Assembly: GCF_002028455.1 (NCBI RefSeq)
Contig: NZ_MWUM01000002.1
Coordinates: forward strand, 186,001 to 250,000
DNA: 64,000 nucleotides
Direction: 5' to 3'
From: Zoogloea sp. LCSB751
GTDB lineage: Bacteria > Pseudomonadota > Gammaproteobacteria > Burkholderiales > Rhodocyclaceae
This document shows, one piece after another, positions 43,333-51,749 of this stretch; within the stretch, counting starts at the first letter, position 1, and each line of letters starts with the position of its first letter. Position numbers and translations under genes: made by a program. The notes under the pieces were generated by a model. The model saw nothing but the letters and a program-made list of their open reading frames with translations, searched no databases and was not told the DNA's origin.

Positions 43333-44682
43333 ATGCCTGTGAACTCCCTCGGCGATCTGCGCGCCGGTCGGCTGGCCGGGGCGCGTCAGCTCAAGCTGGC
43401 ATGTGGCCTGACCGAGTTTCCGTCGGAAATCCTCGAACTGGCCGACACGCTGGAAGTGCTCGACCTTTCCGGCAACCGGCTGACATCGCTGCCGCCGGAG
43501 TTGTCGCGCCTGCGCCATCTGCGCATCCTGTTCTGTTCGGGCAATCCGTTCACCGTGCTGCCTGAAGTGCTGGGTGAGTGCCCCCGCCTCGAGATGGTCG
43601 GCTTCAAATCGAGCCGTCTGCACACGGTGCCACCCGCCGCGCTGCCGCCACAGCTGCGCTGGCTGATCCTGACTGACAATGCGATCGATGCGTTGCCGGC
43701 GTCGATCGGCCGTTGCTCCGGCCTGCAGAAGCTGATGCTGGCGGGTAACCGGTTGAGTACCCTGCCGGATGAGATGGCCGCCTGCGCCGGGCTGGAACTG
43801 CTGCGCATCGCGGCCAACCGGCTGACTGTCCTGCCGCCGTGGCTGTTCGATCTGCCGCGCCTGGCGTGGCTGGCTTACGCGGGCAATCCGTTCTGTGCGT
43901 CCGTCGAGATGCCGCGGCTGGGCGGTGATGCGGCGATCCGTATTCCGTTTGCCGATCTGTCGCTGGGAGAGCGCCTCGGCGAGGGCGCGTCCGGGGTGAT
44001 TCACCGTGCCGCATGGCGTGGCGACGGTGAACGACGCCAGGTGGCGGTCAAGCTGTTCAAGGGGAGTATGACCAGCGACGGCCTTCCCTCGCACGAGATG
44101 GCGGCCTGCCTGGAGGCGGGCTCCCATGCGAGCCTGATTCCGGTGCTGGGGCGCCTCGAAGGGGCAGGGCAGGTGGGGGAGGGGCTGGTGATGGCGCTGA
44201 TCGATCAGGCCTTTGAGAGCCTGGCGGGGCCGCCCAGTCTGGCCTCCTGTACCCGTGACATCTATCCGGACGGGGCGGCGTTCACCGTCGATGCGGTGCT
44301 GCGCATTGCGACAGGGATTGCGGCGGCGGCGGCGCACCTGCATGGGCGGGGTATTCTTCATGGCGATCTGTATGCCCACAACATCCTGCATGCCGGTGAG
44401 GGCCGCGCGCTGCTGGGCGATTTCGGTGCGGCCTCCTTCTTTGCGCCGGAAGACGAGCGCACTGCGTCAGCGCTGCAGCGCATCGAGGTGCGTGCCTTCG
44501 CCTGTCTGCTGGACGAACTGGTTGCGCGCTGCGAGGTGCCCAGCCCGACCAGCCTGAAGCTGCAGGCGCTGGCCAGTCTGCAGCGGCGTTGCGCGGATCC
44601 GCAGCCCTCGTCGCGCCCCTTGTTTGCGGAGGTGGAGGCCGAGCTGGCACGCATCGCGGCGCTACCGTCCCGCTTCAGTTGA
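43333..44682 (+). CDS. Leucine-rich-repeat protein kinase
   Basis: 449 aa. Residues 15-200 are LRRs of the LEVLDLSGNRLTSLPPEL type (about eight repeats). Kinase domain about 210-449: glycine loop LGEGASGV (E217 inside), lysine K240 in VAVKLFKG, catalytic loop ILHGDLYAHNIL (H343, D345, N350), DFG-type GDFGAAS with D363. All catalytic residues are present, but HGD replaces the common HRD Arg. No signal peptide or membrane segment, so it is cytosolic. A combination of LRRs and a Ser/Thr-type kinase in one protein is unusual in bacteria. Target unknown. It lies 45 bp after lldR, probably by chance. Confidence 0.88.
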   Translation: MPVNSLGDLRAGRLAGARQLKLACGLTEFPSEILELADTLEVLDLSGNRLTSLPPELSRLRHLRILFCSGNPFTVLPEVLGECPRLEMVGFKSSRLHTVPPAALPPQLRWLILTDNAIDALPASIGRCSGLQKLMLAGNRLSTLPDEMAACAGLELLRIAANRLTVLPPWLFDLPRLAWLAYAGNPFCASVEMPRLGGDAAIRIPFADLSLGERLGEGASGVIHRAAWRGDGERRQVAVKLFKGSMTSDGLPSHEMAACLEAGSHASLIPVLGRLEGAGQVGEGLVMALIDQAFESLAGPPSLASCTRDIYPDGAAFTVDAVLRIATGIAAAAAHLHGRGILHGDLYAHNILHAGEGRALLGDFGAASFFAPEDERTASALQRIEVRAFACLLDELVARCEVPSPTSLKLQALASLQRRCADPQPSSRPLFAEVEAELARIAALPSRFS

Positions 44683-44820
44683 AGGTTGGCCTGGAGCGCG
44701 TCTCCGCGTGTGCTCCGCCACGGCTGGTGATGGGCGGCGGTTGATATGCCGGGGCGGGCGGTTTACGCTGAGAAGCAGGATAGACGGGCGTGTCCGGCTC
44801 CAGCCTTGGTGGCGGAAAGG

Positions 44821-45390
44821 ATGTGTGCGGTGAAGGCGATCGTGTCCATGCTGATGGCCGGGCTGCTGGCGGGCTGCGGCGGCATGCTTCCTACTGCCCA
44901 GCAGGAGGTCGGCAAGCGCTGGCGCGACTTCGACGATGTGAAGAAGACCTTCGACCAGATCGTGCCCTACCAGACTGATATGGCGGTGGTGCGCAAGCTG
45001 GGCTTCGATCCGTATACGACGCCCAACATGCAGATCCTCAACCACTCCCAGGTGGTGCGCGCGGTGCTGCCGTCCCCGCTGCAGGATCCGGCGACGATCC
45101 CGAAAGGGATCCAGGAGTGCATGAAGGTGCTGGATGGTTGCGTGGGCTATTTCATGGAGCCGAGCAATGTGGACCGCAAGCGGGTCGGTAATTTCATGCT
45201 CGATTTCCTCAATTTCAAACGCAATACACTGGTGACGGGCTGGCGTTTTGGCGCGTTGATTGTCGTTATCGACGACAAGGTCGTCTATAAACAATGGAGC
45301 GGTCAGCCGCGCATCGAGGAAACCGAAGTGCGCCACAACCCCCTGGGGCCGTTGCAGGGTGTTGGTGAGGCGCTACGGCCGTCGCCGTAG
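44821..45390 (+). CDS. Lipoprotein of unknown function
   Basis: 189 aa from MCAVKAIVSMLMAGLLAGCG, with lipobox LLAGCG. GGAAAGG is just upstream; a GTG three codons later is possible. The mature part has KRWRDFDDVKKTFDQIVPYQT, a folded core with cysteines in IQECMKVLDGCVGYF, and a predicted strand FGALIVVIDDKVVYKQWSGQP. Conserved lipoproteins of this type occur in beta- and gammaproteobacteria, function unknown to me. Likely anchored in a membrane facing the periplasm. Confidence 0.75.
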   Translation: MCAVKAIVSMLMAGLLAGCGGMLPTAQQEVGKRWRDFDDVKKTFDQIVPYQTDMAVVRKLGFDPYTTPNMQILNHSQVVRAVLPSPLQDPATIPKGIQECMKVLDGCVGYFMEPSNVDRKRVGNFMLDFLNFKRNTLVTGWRFGALIVVIDDKVVYKQWSGQPRIEETEVRHNPLGPLQGVGEALRPSP

Positions 45391-45505
45391 CCGGAAATCG
45401 ATCACGTGGCTGATCTTTGAGCCTCATGTTTTTGGACAGCCTGCCGTAAAATGAAAAAAGCGCGCCACTTGGAAGTCCGGGTGGTGGATCTACCAGGAGT
45501 ACATC

Positions 45506-45727
45506 ATGAGCGTTAGTTCGGTCAGCGGCGCCTCCAGCGCTGCCTTCACCCAGGCCCTCCAGCAGCAGGCCGAAGCCAGCAAGGTTCAGCAGCAGCAAGC
45601 CCCGGAGGATGTGCGCAAGAAAGAGGAGCAGCAGGCCCAGGCTGCGCAGGCCGCCCAGACCGCGCCGGAACCCACGTCCAATCTGAACGGGCAGGTTGTC
45701 GGTCAGGTCATCAATACCTTCGCCTGA
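45506..45727 (+). CDS. Small Gln/Ala-rich protein
   Basis: 73 aa beginning MSVSSVSGASSAAFTQALQQ with a clear AGGAG upstream. Gln/Ala/Glu-rich middle, ending in NGQVVGQVINTFA. No signal peptide. Small proteins with this opening and ending (a VSGV...G..INTxA pattern) are seen from memory in flagellated beta- and gammaproteobacteria. Function unknown. A strong terminator follows at 45751. Confidence 0.7.
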   Translation: MSVSSVSGASSAAFTQALQQQAEASKVQQQQAPEDVRKKEEQQAQAAQAAQTAPEPTSNLNGQVVGQVINTFA

Positions 45728-45750
45728 TCCTGCCGCATCGGCGGCATCAA

Positions 45751-45784
45751 GACAAACCCCGGTCGGCGCCGGGGTTTGTCTTTT
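45751..45784 (+). terminator. Rho-independent terminator after the small Gln-rich gene
   Basis: GACAAACCCCGG (45751-45762) pairs perfectly over 12 bp with CCGGGGTTTGTC (45769-45780), followed by TTTT. It may also slow transcripts from the convergent VirK-like gene. Confidence 0.9.
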
Positions 45785-45797
45785 CAAAGGCCGGGTT

Positions 45798-46730
45798 TCA
45801 GGCGGCCAATGGGGTGGCTTCCGTCGAATACGCGCTGAGGTCCTCGAGGCGCTGGCGCACCGCCTCCCGCATCTGTTCCCGGGCCTGCCGCTTTTGCTGA
45901 GTGCGTTTGCGGTGGTGGCGGTCTATGCTCTCCAGGGGTTTTTCCACCAGTGGCAGCCGTATGGTGGCGCGTCCGTCGGTTTCCGCCTGAGCCTGGAACG
46001 GTTCGAAGGCCTGCCGATACAAAGCCTCCAGGCGTGCCTGTCCGAGTGGGGTCTGGTAGTGCTCGTCGGGGGCTATGACCCGGATCTGATCCAGCTTCAG
46101 AAATGAAAGGAGTGCGATCAGGCTGTCCATCAGCAGAAACAGCGGCACCAGCTGAAAGTGCTGCTTGCGGAATTCCTTGATCCGCTCCTGCTGGCCGATG
46201 CAGCCCTGGTTCCGGCAGATCAGGGCGCTATGGCTGCCGTCCGCTTGGGACTGGAAGAGGAAACCGAGGGCGTGGCTCCAGGCGCCGTCGATGAAAAGTA
46301 CCAACTGGAACTCCCCTTCGTTGCGGATCGTGTCCCGGGTCAGCAGTACCAGTCGTACTTCAGCCCTTATGGTCGGGTATTGGGCCGTCCACAGGCTGAC
46401 TTCCCCCTCCGTCAGGTTGTCGAGCAGGGAGGGGGGAAAACGGTCGAGCAGAAAGCGGTAGTGGTCGTGGATGTGGCGCAGGGATTCCTCGACCGACCAG
46501 CGACGTGACAGGTAGTCCCGGTAGTATCCGTGGTGCAGGCGCGGGGATGTGCGGGAGAAAAGGCAGAGCAGGCGTTCGTGGAGAAAGATGGACTCCAGCG
46601 AACGTGTCTCCGCTCCGAGTCGTCGGTATTGCAGATCCTGCCCAAGGCGGCGTATGCGACGTTTCAGCTTGTATAGGCGGTAGCTGGGATTCAGGCTTTT
46701 GTGCAGAAAACGATCGAAAGTCTGGGCCAT
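45798..46730 (-). CDS. VirK/YbjX-family protein (DUF535)
   Basis: 310 aa. Family marks are RHIHDHYRFLLDRFPPSLLDNL, LWTAQYPTIRAEVRLVLLTRD, GEFQLVLFIDGAWSHALGFLF and CRNQGCIGQQERIKEFRKQHF, as in VirK and YbjX, which link to outer-membrane integrity and peptide resistance. No signal peptide. C-terminal tail basic and helical. Convergent with the small gene at 45506. Confidence 0.88.
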   Translation of the reverse strand: MAQTFDRFLHKSLNPSYRLYKLKRRIRRLGQDLQYRRLGAETRSLESIFLHERLLCLFSRTSPRLHHGYYRDYLSRRWSVEESLRHIHDHYRFLLDRFPPSLLDNLTEGEVSLWTAQYPTIRAEVRLVLLTRDTIRNEGEFQLVLFIDGAWSHALGFLFQSQADGSHSALICRNQGCIGQQERIKEFRKQHFQLVPLFLLMDSLIALLSFLKLDQIRVIAPDEHYQTPLGQARLEALYRQAFEPFQAQAETDGRATIRLPLVEKPLESIDRHHRKRTQQKRQAREQMREAVRQRLEDLSAYSTEATPLAA

Positions 46731-46924
46731 GGGGCGGGCTCGAAGCGAATGCGTTGAGCCGGCGATCCTACGGGCGAAGTCTTAACTTTTACTGACAAAA
46801 TCTTTAAATTTGTTGATTGGCAGTGAAAGATTGCGAGATTGTGGCGGGGTGTCGGGTTTTCTCCGGAGTCTCTCCGGAGTCTGGCGAGTCTTCGGGTGAT
46901 CGACCGCAGAGCGGCCCTGCGGGA

Positions 46925-47164
46925 TCATTTGGCCGAATGGTTGCCGTGCGCTGCGTACGTGGTGTCGGCGGGAAACCAGTGCCGACGGGCAACTTGCCAC
47001 TGCTCCGGCGACAGGAACAGTTCGACGACCTCCATCTGTCGCGGCTCGACCCGCTTGCGTCGTTCGACGCCGGTAGGTGATTTTCCGTCGCGCTGCCGAC
47101 GCTCGCCCCCGGTGCGGCGCTCCGCGCCATTCCAGCGCTTTGCTGTTGAGTGAACTGAGCCCAT
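46925..47164 (-). CDS. Small basic protein, unknown
   Basis: 79 aa. GGGAGAAGCAG precedes the ATG. Sequence has repeated G(A/V)ERR...R stretches (NGAERRTGGERR, GVERRKRVEPRQ), a feature of small basic proteins in this group, then ELFLSPEQWQVARR. No known function. The composition could also arise by chance in high-GC DNA, so confidence is moderate. Confidence 0.45.
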   Translation of the reverse strand: MGSVHSTAKRWNGAERRTGGERRQRDGKSPTGVERRKRVEPRQMEVVELFLSPEQWQVARRHWFPADTTYAAHGNHSAK

Positions 47165-47377
47165 CTGCTTCTCCCTATGGCGTTGTTGTACGTATTTTCC
47201 AGTGCTTGTCCGTTTTTTTTCGAGAACTATGTCTCGCGGCGGAAAGTGGTGGAGCGGCTGTTGCAGGGATTTGCAGAATGGGGCGAGGACCGGCTGGTTT
47301 CGGGTTCTGGGCCGCCGATGCTGGTGGCTGTATTGCCTGGCAAGGCTGAAACAAAACCTTCACACTTCTGTTCCATA

Positions 47378-47403
47378 TTTCCATAATAATAAAACTATGG
47401 AAA
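47378..47403. promoter_or_regulatory. ArsR operator overlapping the arsR start
   Basis: TTTCCATA (47378-47385) and TATGGAAA (47396-47403) are a perfect 8-bp inverted repeat with a 10-bp spacer. The right arm includes the arsR ATG (47397-47399). Surrounding DNA is AT-rich, as in ArsR-controlled promoters. Confidence 0.65.
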
Positions 47404-47738
47404 CTTTAAACGCCGCTGAACTGCTTGCCGCTCTAGGGCATGAGTCCCGTTTGGGCATCTTTCGTCTGCTCGTGGAGGCTGGGCCGGAGGGCATCATCGC
47501 CAGCGCCATCGGCGAGAAGCTCGGTCTTCCCGCGCCAACCTTGTCCTTCCATCTGGCCCATCTGAGCCGGGTGGGGCTCATCCGTGGGCAGAAAGAGAGC
47601 CGCTTCATCCGCTACTTGGCTGAGTACGCGACGATGGAAGATCTCATCGCTTTCCTGACCAGCAACTGCTGCCAGGGCCGGGCCTGCCTGCCCAAGACCT
47701 CGGCCTGCAGCAACATTGAAAAGCGCAGCACGACCTGA
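47397..47738 (+). CDS. arsR: Arsenic repressor ArsR
   Basis: 113 aa winged helix. ALGHESRLGIFRLLVEAGPEG then GLPAPTLSFHLAHLSRVGLIRGQKESR is typical. Arsenite-binding cysteines are C-terminal (C91, C92, C97, with C104), as in the Acidithiobacillus-type ArsR with C95-C96-C102, not the helix-4 CVCDLC type of plasmid R773. It represses its own operon; As(III) releases it. First gene of arsRC-acr3-arsDA. Confidence 0.92.
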   Translation: METLNAAELLAALGHESRLGIFRLLVEAGPEGIIASAIGEKLGLPAPTLSFHLAHLSRVGLIRGQKESRFIRYLAEYATMEDLIAFLTSNCCQGRACLPKTSACSNIEKRSTT

Positions 47739-47796
47739 ATACCGGCGGTGTCCTGCGCAAGACCGACGAGTAAGCCGACCACTCCGAGAAACGATC

Positions 47797-48210
47797 ATGT
47801 CCCAACTCAAAACCGTGCTGGTGCTGTGCACCGGTAATTCCTGTCGCTCGCAGATGGCCGAAGCCATCCTCAATCACGAACTGGCTGGTCAAGTCCGTGC
47901 CTTGTCGGCCGGTACGCTGCCGCAACCCAAGGTTGCAGATGGCGCCATCGAAGCCCTGAAGGCCGCAGGATTGCCCACCGAAGGGCTCCATCCGAAGACC
48001 ATCGATGCGGTGATGGACGAGCAAATCGACCTGGTGTTGACCGTCTGCGACAACGCCAAGGAGAGCTGCCCCATCTTCCCGCGTCCCGTGCCGCGCATGC
48101 ACGTGCCGTTCCACGACCCCCATGGCGAGCCGCTGGAGAGCTTCATCCGGGTGCGCGACGAAATCCGTGAGCGCTTGGTCCCCGTGGTTCGCACCGCCCT
48201 GGAGCTGTAA
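47797..48210 (+). CDS. arsC: Arsenate reductase ArsC (low-MW phosphatase fold)
   Basis: 137 aa. The P-loop C11-T-G-N-S-C-R-S gives the CX5R nucleophile loop; other cysteines C84 and C91 (TVCDNAKESC) are the redox relay of the thioredoxin-linked class. Converts As(V) to As(III) in the cytosol for export by Acr3. It is 58 bp after arsR. Confidence 0.93.
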   Translation: MSQLKTVLVLCTGNSCRSQMAEAILNHELAGQVRALSAGTLPQPKVADGAIEALKAAGLPTEGLHPKTIDAVMDEQIDLVLTVCDNAKESCPIFPRPVPRMHVPFHDPHGEPLESFIRVRDEIRERLVPVVRTALEL

Positions 48211-48215
48211 CCCCA

Positions 48216-49283
48216 ATGTCCGCCCAATGTGAAGTCACCACCAAGGCCGCTGCCGACGCGTCAATGAGCGTCTTTGAGCGCTACCTGACCGTCTGGGTTT
48301 TCCTGTGCATCGTGACCGGTATTGCTCTGGGGCAGCAGGCCCCAGCCTTCTTTCAGGCTATTGGTCGCCTGGAGTACGCCCAAGTCAATCTGCCGGTCGG
48401 CCTCCTCATCTGGGTGATGGTCATCCCGATGCTGGTCAAGGTTGATTTCGGTGCCCTCAAGGAGATGCGGCAGCACGTCCGGGGCATCGGCGTCACCCTG
48501 TTCGTGAACTGGCTGGTCAAACCGTTCTCGATGGCCTTCCTCGCCTGGTTCTTCGTCCGCAACCTCTTTGCGCCGATGCTCCCCGCCGAGCAGCTCGACA
48601 GTTACGTCGCCGGCCTCATCCTGCTGGCTGCGGCACCGTGCACCGCCATGGTTTTCGTGTGGAGCCGCCTCACCAACGGTCACCCGCTGTTTACGCTGTC
48701 CCAGGTCGCACTGAACGACACCATCATGGTTTTTGCCTTCGCACCACTGGTTGGACTGCTGCTTGGCATCTCGGCCATTACGGTGCCGTGGGCCACGCTG
48801 CTGACGTCCGTGGCGCTGTACATCGTTGTTCCCGTCATCCTTGCCCAACTCTGGCGCAAAAGGTTGCTGGCCAAGGGGCTGGCGGCTTTCGATGCAGCCA
48901 TGGAAAAAATTGGCCCATGGTCCATTTCGGCGTTGCTGCTGACGCTGGTCTTGCTGTTCGCCTTCCAGGGTGAGGCCATCCTGAAGCAACCCTTGGTCAT
49001 TGCGCTGCTCGCCGTGCCCATCCTCATCCAGGTTTTCTTCAACTCGGCGCTGGCTTACTGGCTCAACCGCGCGGTGGGCGAGAAGCATGATGTAGCCTGC
49101 CCATCGGCGCTCATCGGTGCGTCCAACTTCTTCGAGCTTGCCGTTGCGGCCGCCATCAGCATCTTTGGCTTCGAGTCTGGTGCGGCGCTGGCCACCGTGG
49201 TCGGCGTGCTCATCGAGGTGCCGGTAATGCTGCTGGTGGTGAGGGTCGTCAATGCATCCAAGGGCTGGTACGAGGCCCGCTGA
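48216..49283 (+). CDS. acr3: Arsenite efflux pump Acr3
   Basis: 355 aa with ten membrane segments. Family signatures: VLVKVDFGALKEMR-like PMLVKVDFGALK, NWLVKPFSMAFLAWFF, LLAAAPCTAMVFVWSRLTNG with the key Cys, and IGASNFFELAVAAAISIFG. It expels As(OH)3/arsenite by proton antiport. It starts 5 bp after arsC and is followed by arsD, which may supply As(III) to ArsA; ArsA-like ATPases may energise the pump. Confidence 0.95.
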   Translation: MSAQCEVTTKAAADASMSVFERYLTVWVFLCIVTGIALGQQAPAFFQAIGRLEYAQVNLPVGLLIWVMVIPMLVKVDFGALKEMRQHVRGIGVTLFVNWLVKPFSMAFLAWFFVRNLFAPMLPAEQLDSYVAGLILLAAAPCTAMVFVWSRLTNGHPLFTLSQVALNDTIMVFAFAPLVGLLLGISAITVPWATLLTSVALYIVVPVILAQLWRKRLLAKGLAAFDAAMEKIGPWSISALLLTLVLLFAFQGEAILKQPLVIALLAVPILIQVFFNSALAYWLNRAVGEKHDVACPSALIGASNFFELAVAAAISIFGFESGAALATVVGVLIEVPVMLLVVRVVNASKGWYEAR

Positions 49284-49302
49284 ATTTTCCGAGGAGTCCA
49301 TC

Positions 49303-49680
49303 ATGAAAAAGCTCGAAGTGTTCGACCCGGCCATGTGTTGTTCGACCGGTGTGTGTGGCGTGGAGGTGGACCCGGTACTGGCCCAGTTCGCTGCCGACCT
49401 GAAGTGGGTCGAAGACCACGGCGTGGCGGTGAGCCGTCATAACCTCGGCCAGGAACCCCAGGCCTTCGCCGCCAACCCGGCAGTGCTCAAGGAGATGGAG
49501 GCCGGTATGGACCGCCTGCCCATCGTCACGGTGGATGGCCATATCGTCTCTACCGGCATGTATCCGTCGCGCCAGCAATTGGTGCACAAGCTTGGCATCG
49601 TGCTGAAGACGGAAGAGAAGCCGCGTATCAAGATCAGCGCGGCCGGTGGCTGTTGCGATCCGAAGTCCGGTTGCTGCTGA
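49303..49680 (+). CDS. arsD: Arsenic metallochaperone ArsD
   Basis: 125 aa. Functional cysteines C12-C13 and C18 (MCCSTGVCG) at the N-terminus, and vicinal pairs C117-C118 and C124-C125 at the tail. Thioredoxin-like core with GMDRLPIVTVDGHIVSTGMYPSRQQL. It hands As(III) to ArsA. The stop is 14 bp before the arsA start. Confidence 0.95.
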   Translation: MKKLEVFDPAMCCSTGVCGVEVDPVLAQFAADLKWVEDHGVAVSRHNLGQEPQAFAANPAVLKEMEAGMDRLPIVTVDGHIVSTGMYPSRQQLVHKLGIVLKTEEKPRIKISAAGGCCDPKSGCC

Positions 49681-49694
49681 CCCGGAGAGGCATC

Positions 49695-51443
49695 ATGGCT
49701 CTCCCGCGCGCCGAGACGCGTTACCTGTTCTTCACCGGCAAGGGCGGTGTCGGCAAGACGTCCCTGTCCTGTGCCACCGGCCTGGCCCTGGCCGAAGCCG
49801 GTAAACGGGTGCTGATCGTGAGCACCGATCCAGCCTCCAATCTGGACGAGGTGCTTGGGGTGCCGTTGAGCCAGGTGCCGACGGCCATTTCCGGAGCGCC
49901 GGGCCTGTTCGCCCTCAATATCGACCCGGAGGCGGCGGCCCATGCCTACCGGGAGCGGATGGTCGCGCCGTACCGCGGCATCCTGCCGGCGGCGGCCATC
50001 CAGAGCATGGAGGAGCAGTTCTCCGGGGCGTGCACGGTGGAAATTGCCGCCTTCGACGAGTTTTCCAAGTTGCTCGGCGACCCGGCGGCGACAGCCGACT
50101 TCGCGCACGTCATCTTCGACACCGCGCCGACGGGCCATACGCTGCGTCTGTTGACGCTGCCATCGGCCTGGGACGAGTTCATCTCCTCGTCTACCGGTGG
50201 TGCATCCTGCCTCGGCCCGCTGGCCGGCCTCGAGAAGCAGAAGGCCTTGTACGCGGCCACGGTGGCGCGCCTGTCGAACCCGGCGGAAACCACGGTGATC
50301 CTGGTGAGCCGGCCGGAAACAGCCTCGCTGCGGGAGGCCGAGCGCACGCGGGGCGAACTGGCGGAGCTGGGTATCCGCAACCAGGTGCTGGCTATCAATG
50401 GGCTGTTTGCCGTCGAGCAGTCGGACGATGCAATTGCCACCGCCATGTCACGTCGTGCTGCCGAAGCCCTGGCCCAGATGCCGGCCGAGCTCTGCAGACT
50501 GCCCGGCTGCACGATACCCTTCCTGCCCAAAGGCACGGTTGGCCTGGATGCGCTGCGGGTGATGGCCCGTCCGGAAGCGGCAGCCCCCGCCACGTCGAAC
50601 CACATGCCGGCCACGGCACTGCCTCCCGGGCTGGCCGGCCTGGTGGATGAGATGGCCTGCGCTGGCCACGGCGTCGTGATGACCATGGGCAAGGGCGGCG
50701 TCGGCAAGACCTCGGTCGCCGCGGCAATTGCGGTCGCCCTTGCCCGGCGCGGCGGCAAGGTCGTGCTATCCACCACCGACCCGGCCGCCCATGTGGCGGC
50801 GACGCTGGATGGCGTCATCCCAGGCCTGTCGGTGACGCGCATCGACCCGCGCCGGGAAGTGGCCGATTACACCGTTGAAGTCCTCGCCAAGGCTGGCAAG
50901 AGTCTCGACGCCGGTGGCCTGGCGATGCTCGAGGAAGACCTGCGTTCGCCCTGTACCGAGGAGATTGCAGTCTTCCGGGCCTTTGCCCGCACCGTGGATG
51001 AAGGCAAGGACGGTTTCGTCGTGCTCGACACCGCGCCGACCGGCCACACCATCCTGCTGCTCGATGCCGCCGAGGCCTACCACCGGGAGGTCATGCGCAC
51101 CCAGGGCGACATGCCGGAGTCGGTGCGCCAGCTGCTGCCGCGGCTGCGCGACCCGGCTTACACCCACGTGCTGATCGTGACGCTGCCGGAAGCGACGCCC
51201 GTGCATGAAGCCGAGCGCCTGCAGGGCGACTTGGCCCGGGCCGGCATCACGCCCTACGCCTGGATCATCAACCAGTCCCTGCTGGCCAGCGGAACTGCCG
51301 ACCCTTTGTTGTGTCAGCGCGGCACCTACGAAATCCCGTTCGTGCGGCGGGTGGCTGATGAACTGGCAGGCCGCTGCGCGCTGATTCCTTGGTTGGCCGA
51401 GGTACCCGTGGGCAGGATGGGGCTGGAGCAGCTGGTGCGCTAG
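49695..51443 (+). CDS. arsA: Arsenite-stimulated ATPase ArsA
   Basis: 582 aa with two halves. A1: GKGGVGKT at 15-22 and DTAPTGHTLRLLTLP; A2: GKGGVGKT at 332-339 and DTAPTGHTILLLDAA, separated by the usual linker near residue 300. Each half also has the DPAS/DPAA switch region. The As-binding Cys (SGACT, LRSPCTEE) are present. Drives As(III) export with Acr3. Start follows GGAGAGG. End of the ars operon; the gap to the tRNA holds a terminator. Confidence 0.95.
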   Translation: MALPRAETRYLFFTGKGGVGKTSLSCATGLALAEAGKRVLIVSTDPASNLDEVLGVPLSQVPTAISGAPGLFALNIDPEAAAHAYRERMVAPYRGILPAAAIQSMEEQFSGACTVEIAAFDEFSKLLGDPAATADFAHVIFDTAPTGHTLRLLTLPSAWDEFISSSTGGASCLGPLAGLEKQKALYAATVARLSNPAETTVILVSRPETASLREAERTRGELAELGIRNQVLAINGLFAVEQSDDAIATAMSRRAAEALAQMPAELCRLPGCTIPFLPKGTVGLDALRVMARPEAAAPATSNHMPATALPPGLAGLVDEMACAGHGVVMTMGKGGVGKTSVAAAIAVALARRGGKVVLSTTDPAAHVAATLDGVIPGLSVTRIDPRREVADYTVEVLAKAGKSLDAGGLAMLEEDLRSPCTEEIAVFRAFARTVDEGKDGFVVLDTAPTGHTILLLDAAEAYHREVMRTQGDMPESVRQLLPRLRDPAYTHVLIVTLPEATPVHEAERLQGDLARAGITPYAWIINQSLLASGTADPLLCQRGTYEIPFVRRVADELAGRCALIPWLAEVPVGRMGLEQLVR

Positions 51444-51571
51444 CTGCGCGATTTGCTCCCGGCGGATTTCGTTTTGCCATCTGAGTGGCGAAGGCCGGGA
51501 ACAGATCCGTCAGGCCCCGCTACATGGCACGCTATTTCTATTTCGTCAGGGAGGGACCTCCCGGAGCTTGA

Positions 51572-51613
51572 CAAGCAAAAAGGCCAACCCTTGCGGATTG
51601 GCCTTTTTGCTTG
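51572..51613. terminator. Bidirectional terminator between arsA and tRNA-Met
   Basis: CAAGCAAAAAGGCCAA (51572-51587) pairs over 16 bp with TTGGCCTTTTTGCTTG (51598-51613). The T-rich arm serves the plus strand; by symmetry it also serves the tRNA transcript on the minus strand, 8 bp after its CCA. Confidence 0.92.
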
Positions 51614-51620
51614 AATCTGT

Positions 51621-51697
51621 TGGTGGTGATGGGCGGAGTCGAACCGCCGACCTATGGGTTATGAATCCATCGCTCTAACCATCTGAGCTACATCACC
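51621..51697 (-). tRNA. tRNA-Met (CAT), elongator
   Basis: 77 nt with encoded CCA. Acceptor GGTGATG/CATCACC pairs fully, D arm GCTC...GAGC, T arm GGCGG-TTCGACT-CCGCC, anticodon loop TTCATAA. The anticodon stem ATGGA/CCCAT has one A-C mismatch at its inner end. It does not have the C1-A72 type mismatch of the initiator, so it is the elongator. Confidence 0.93.
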
Positions 51698-51749
51698 GAC
51701 CGAAGAAGCCCGCTATAATAGTGACTTGATGGTTGTTGGTCAACATGCG

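Noticed and set aside
47177..47386. Short plus-strand open frame before arsR
   Set aside because: No family resemblance and it runs into the arsR promoter; the start lacks a clear ribosome binding site.
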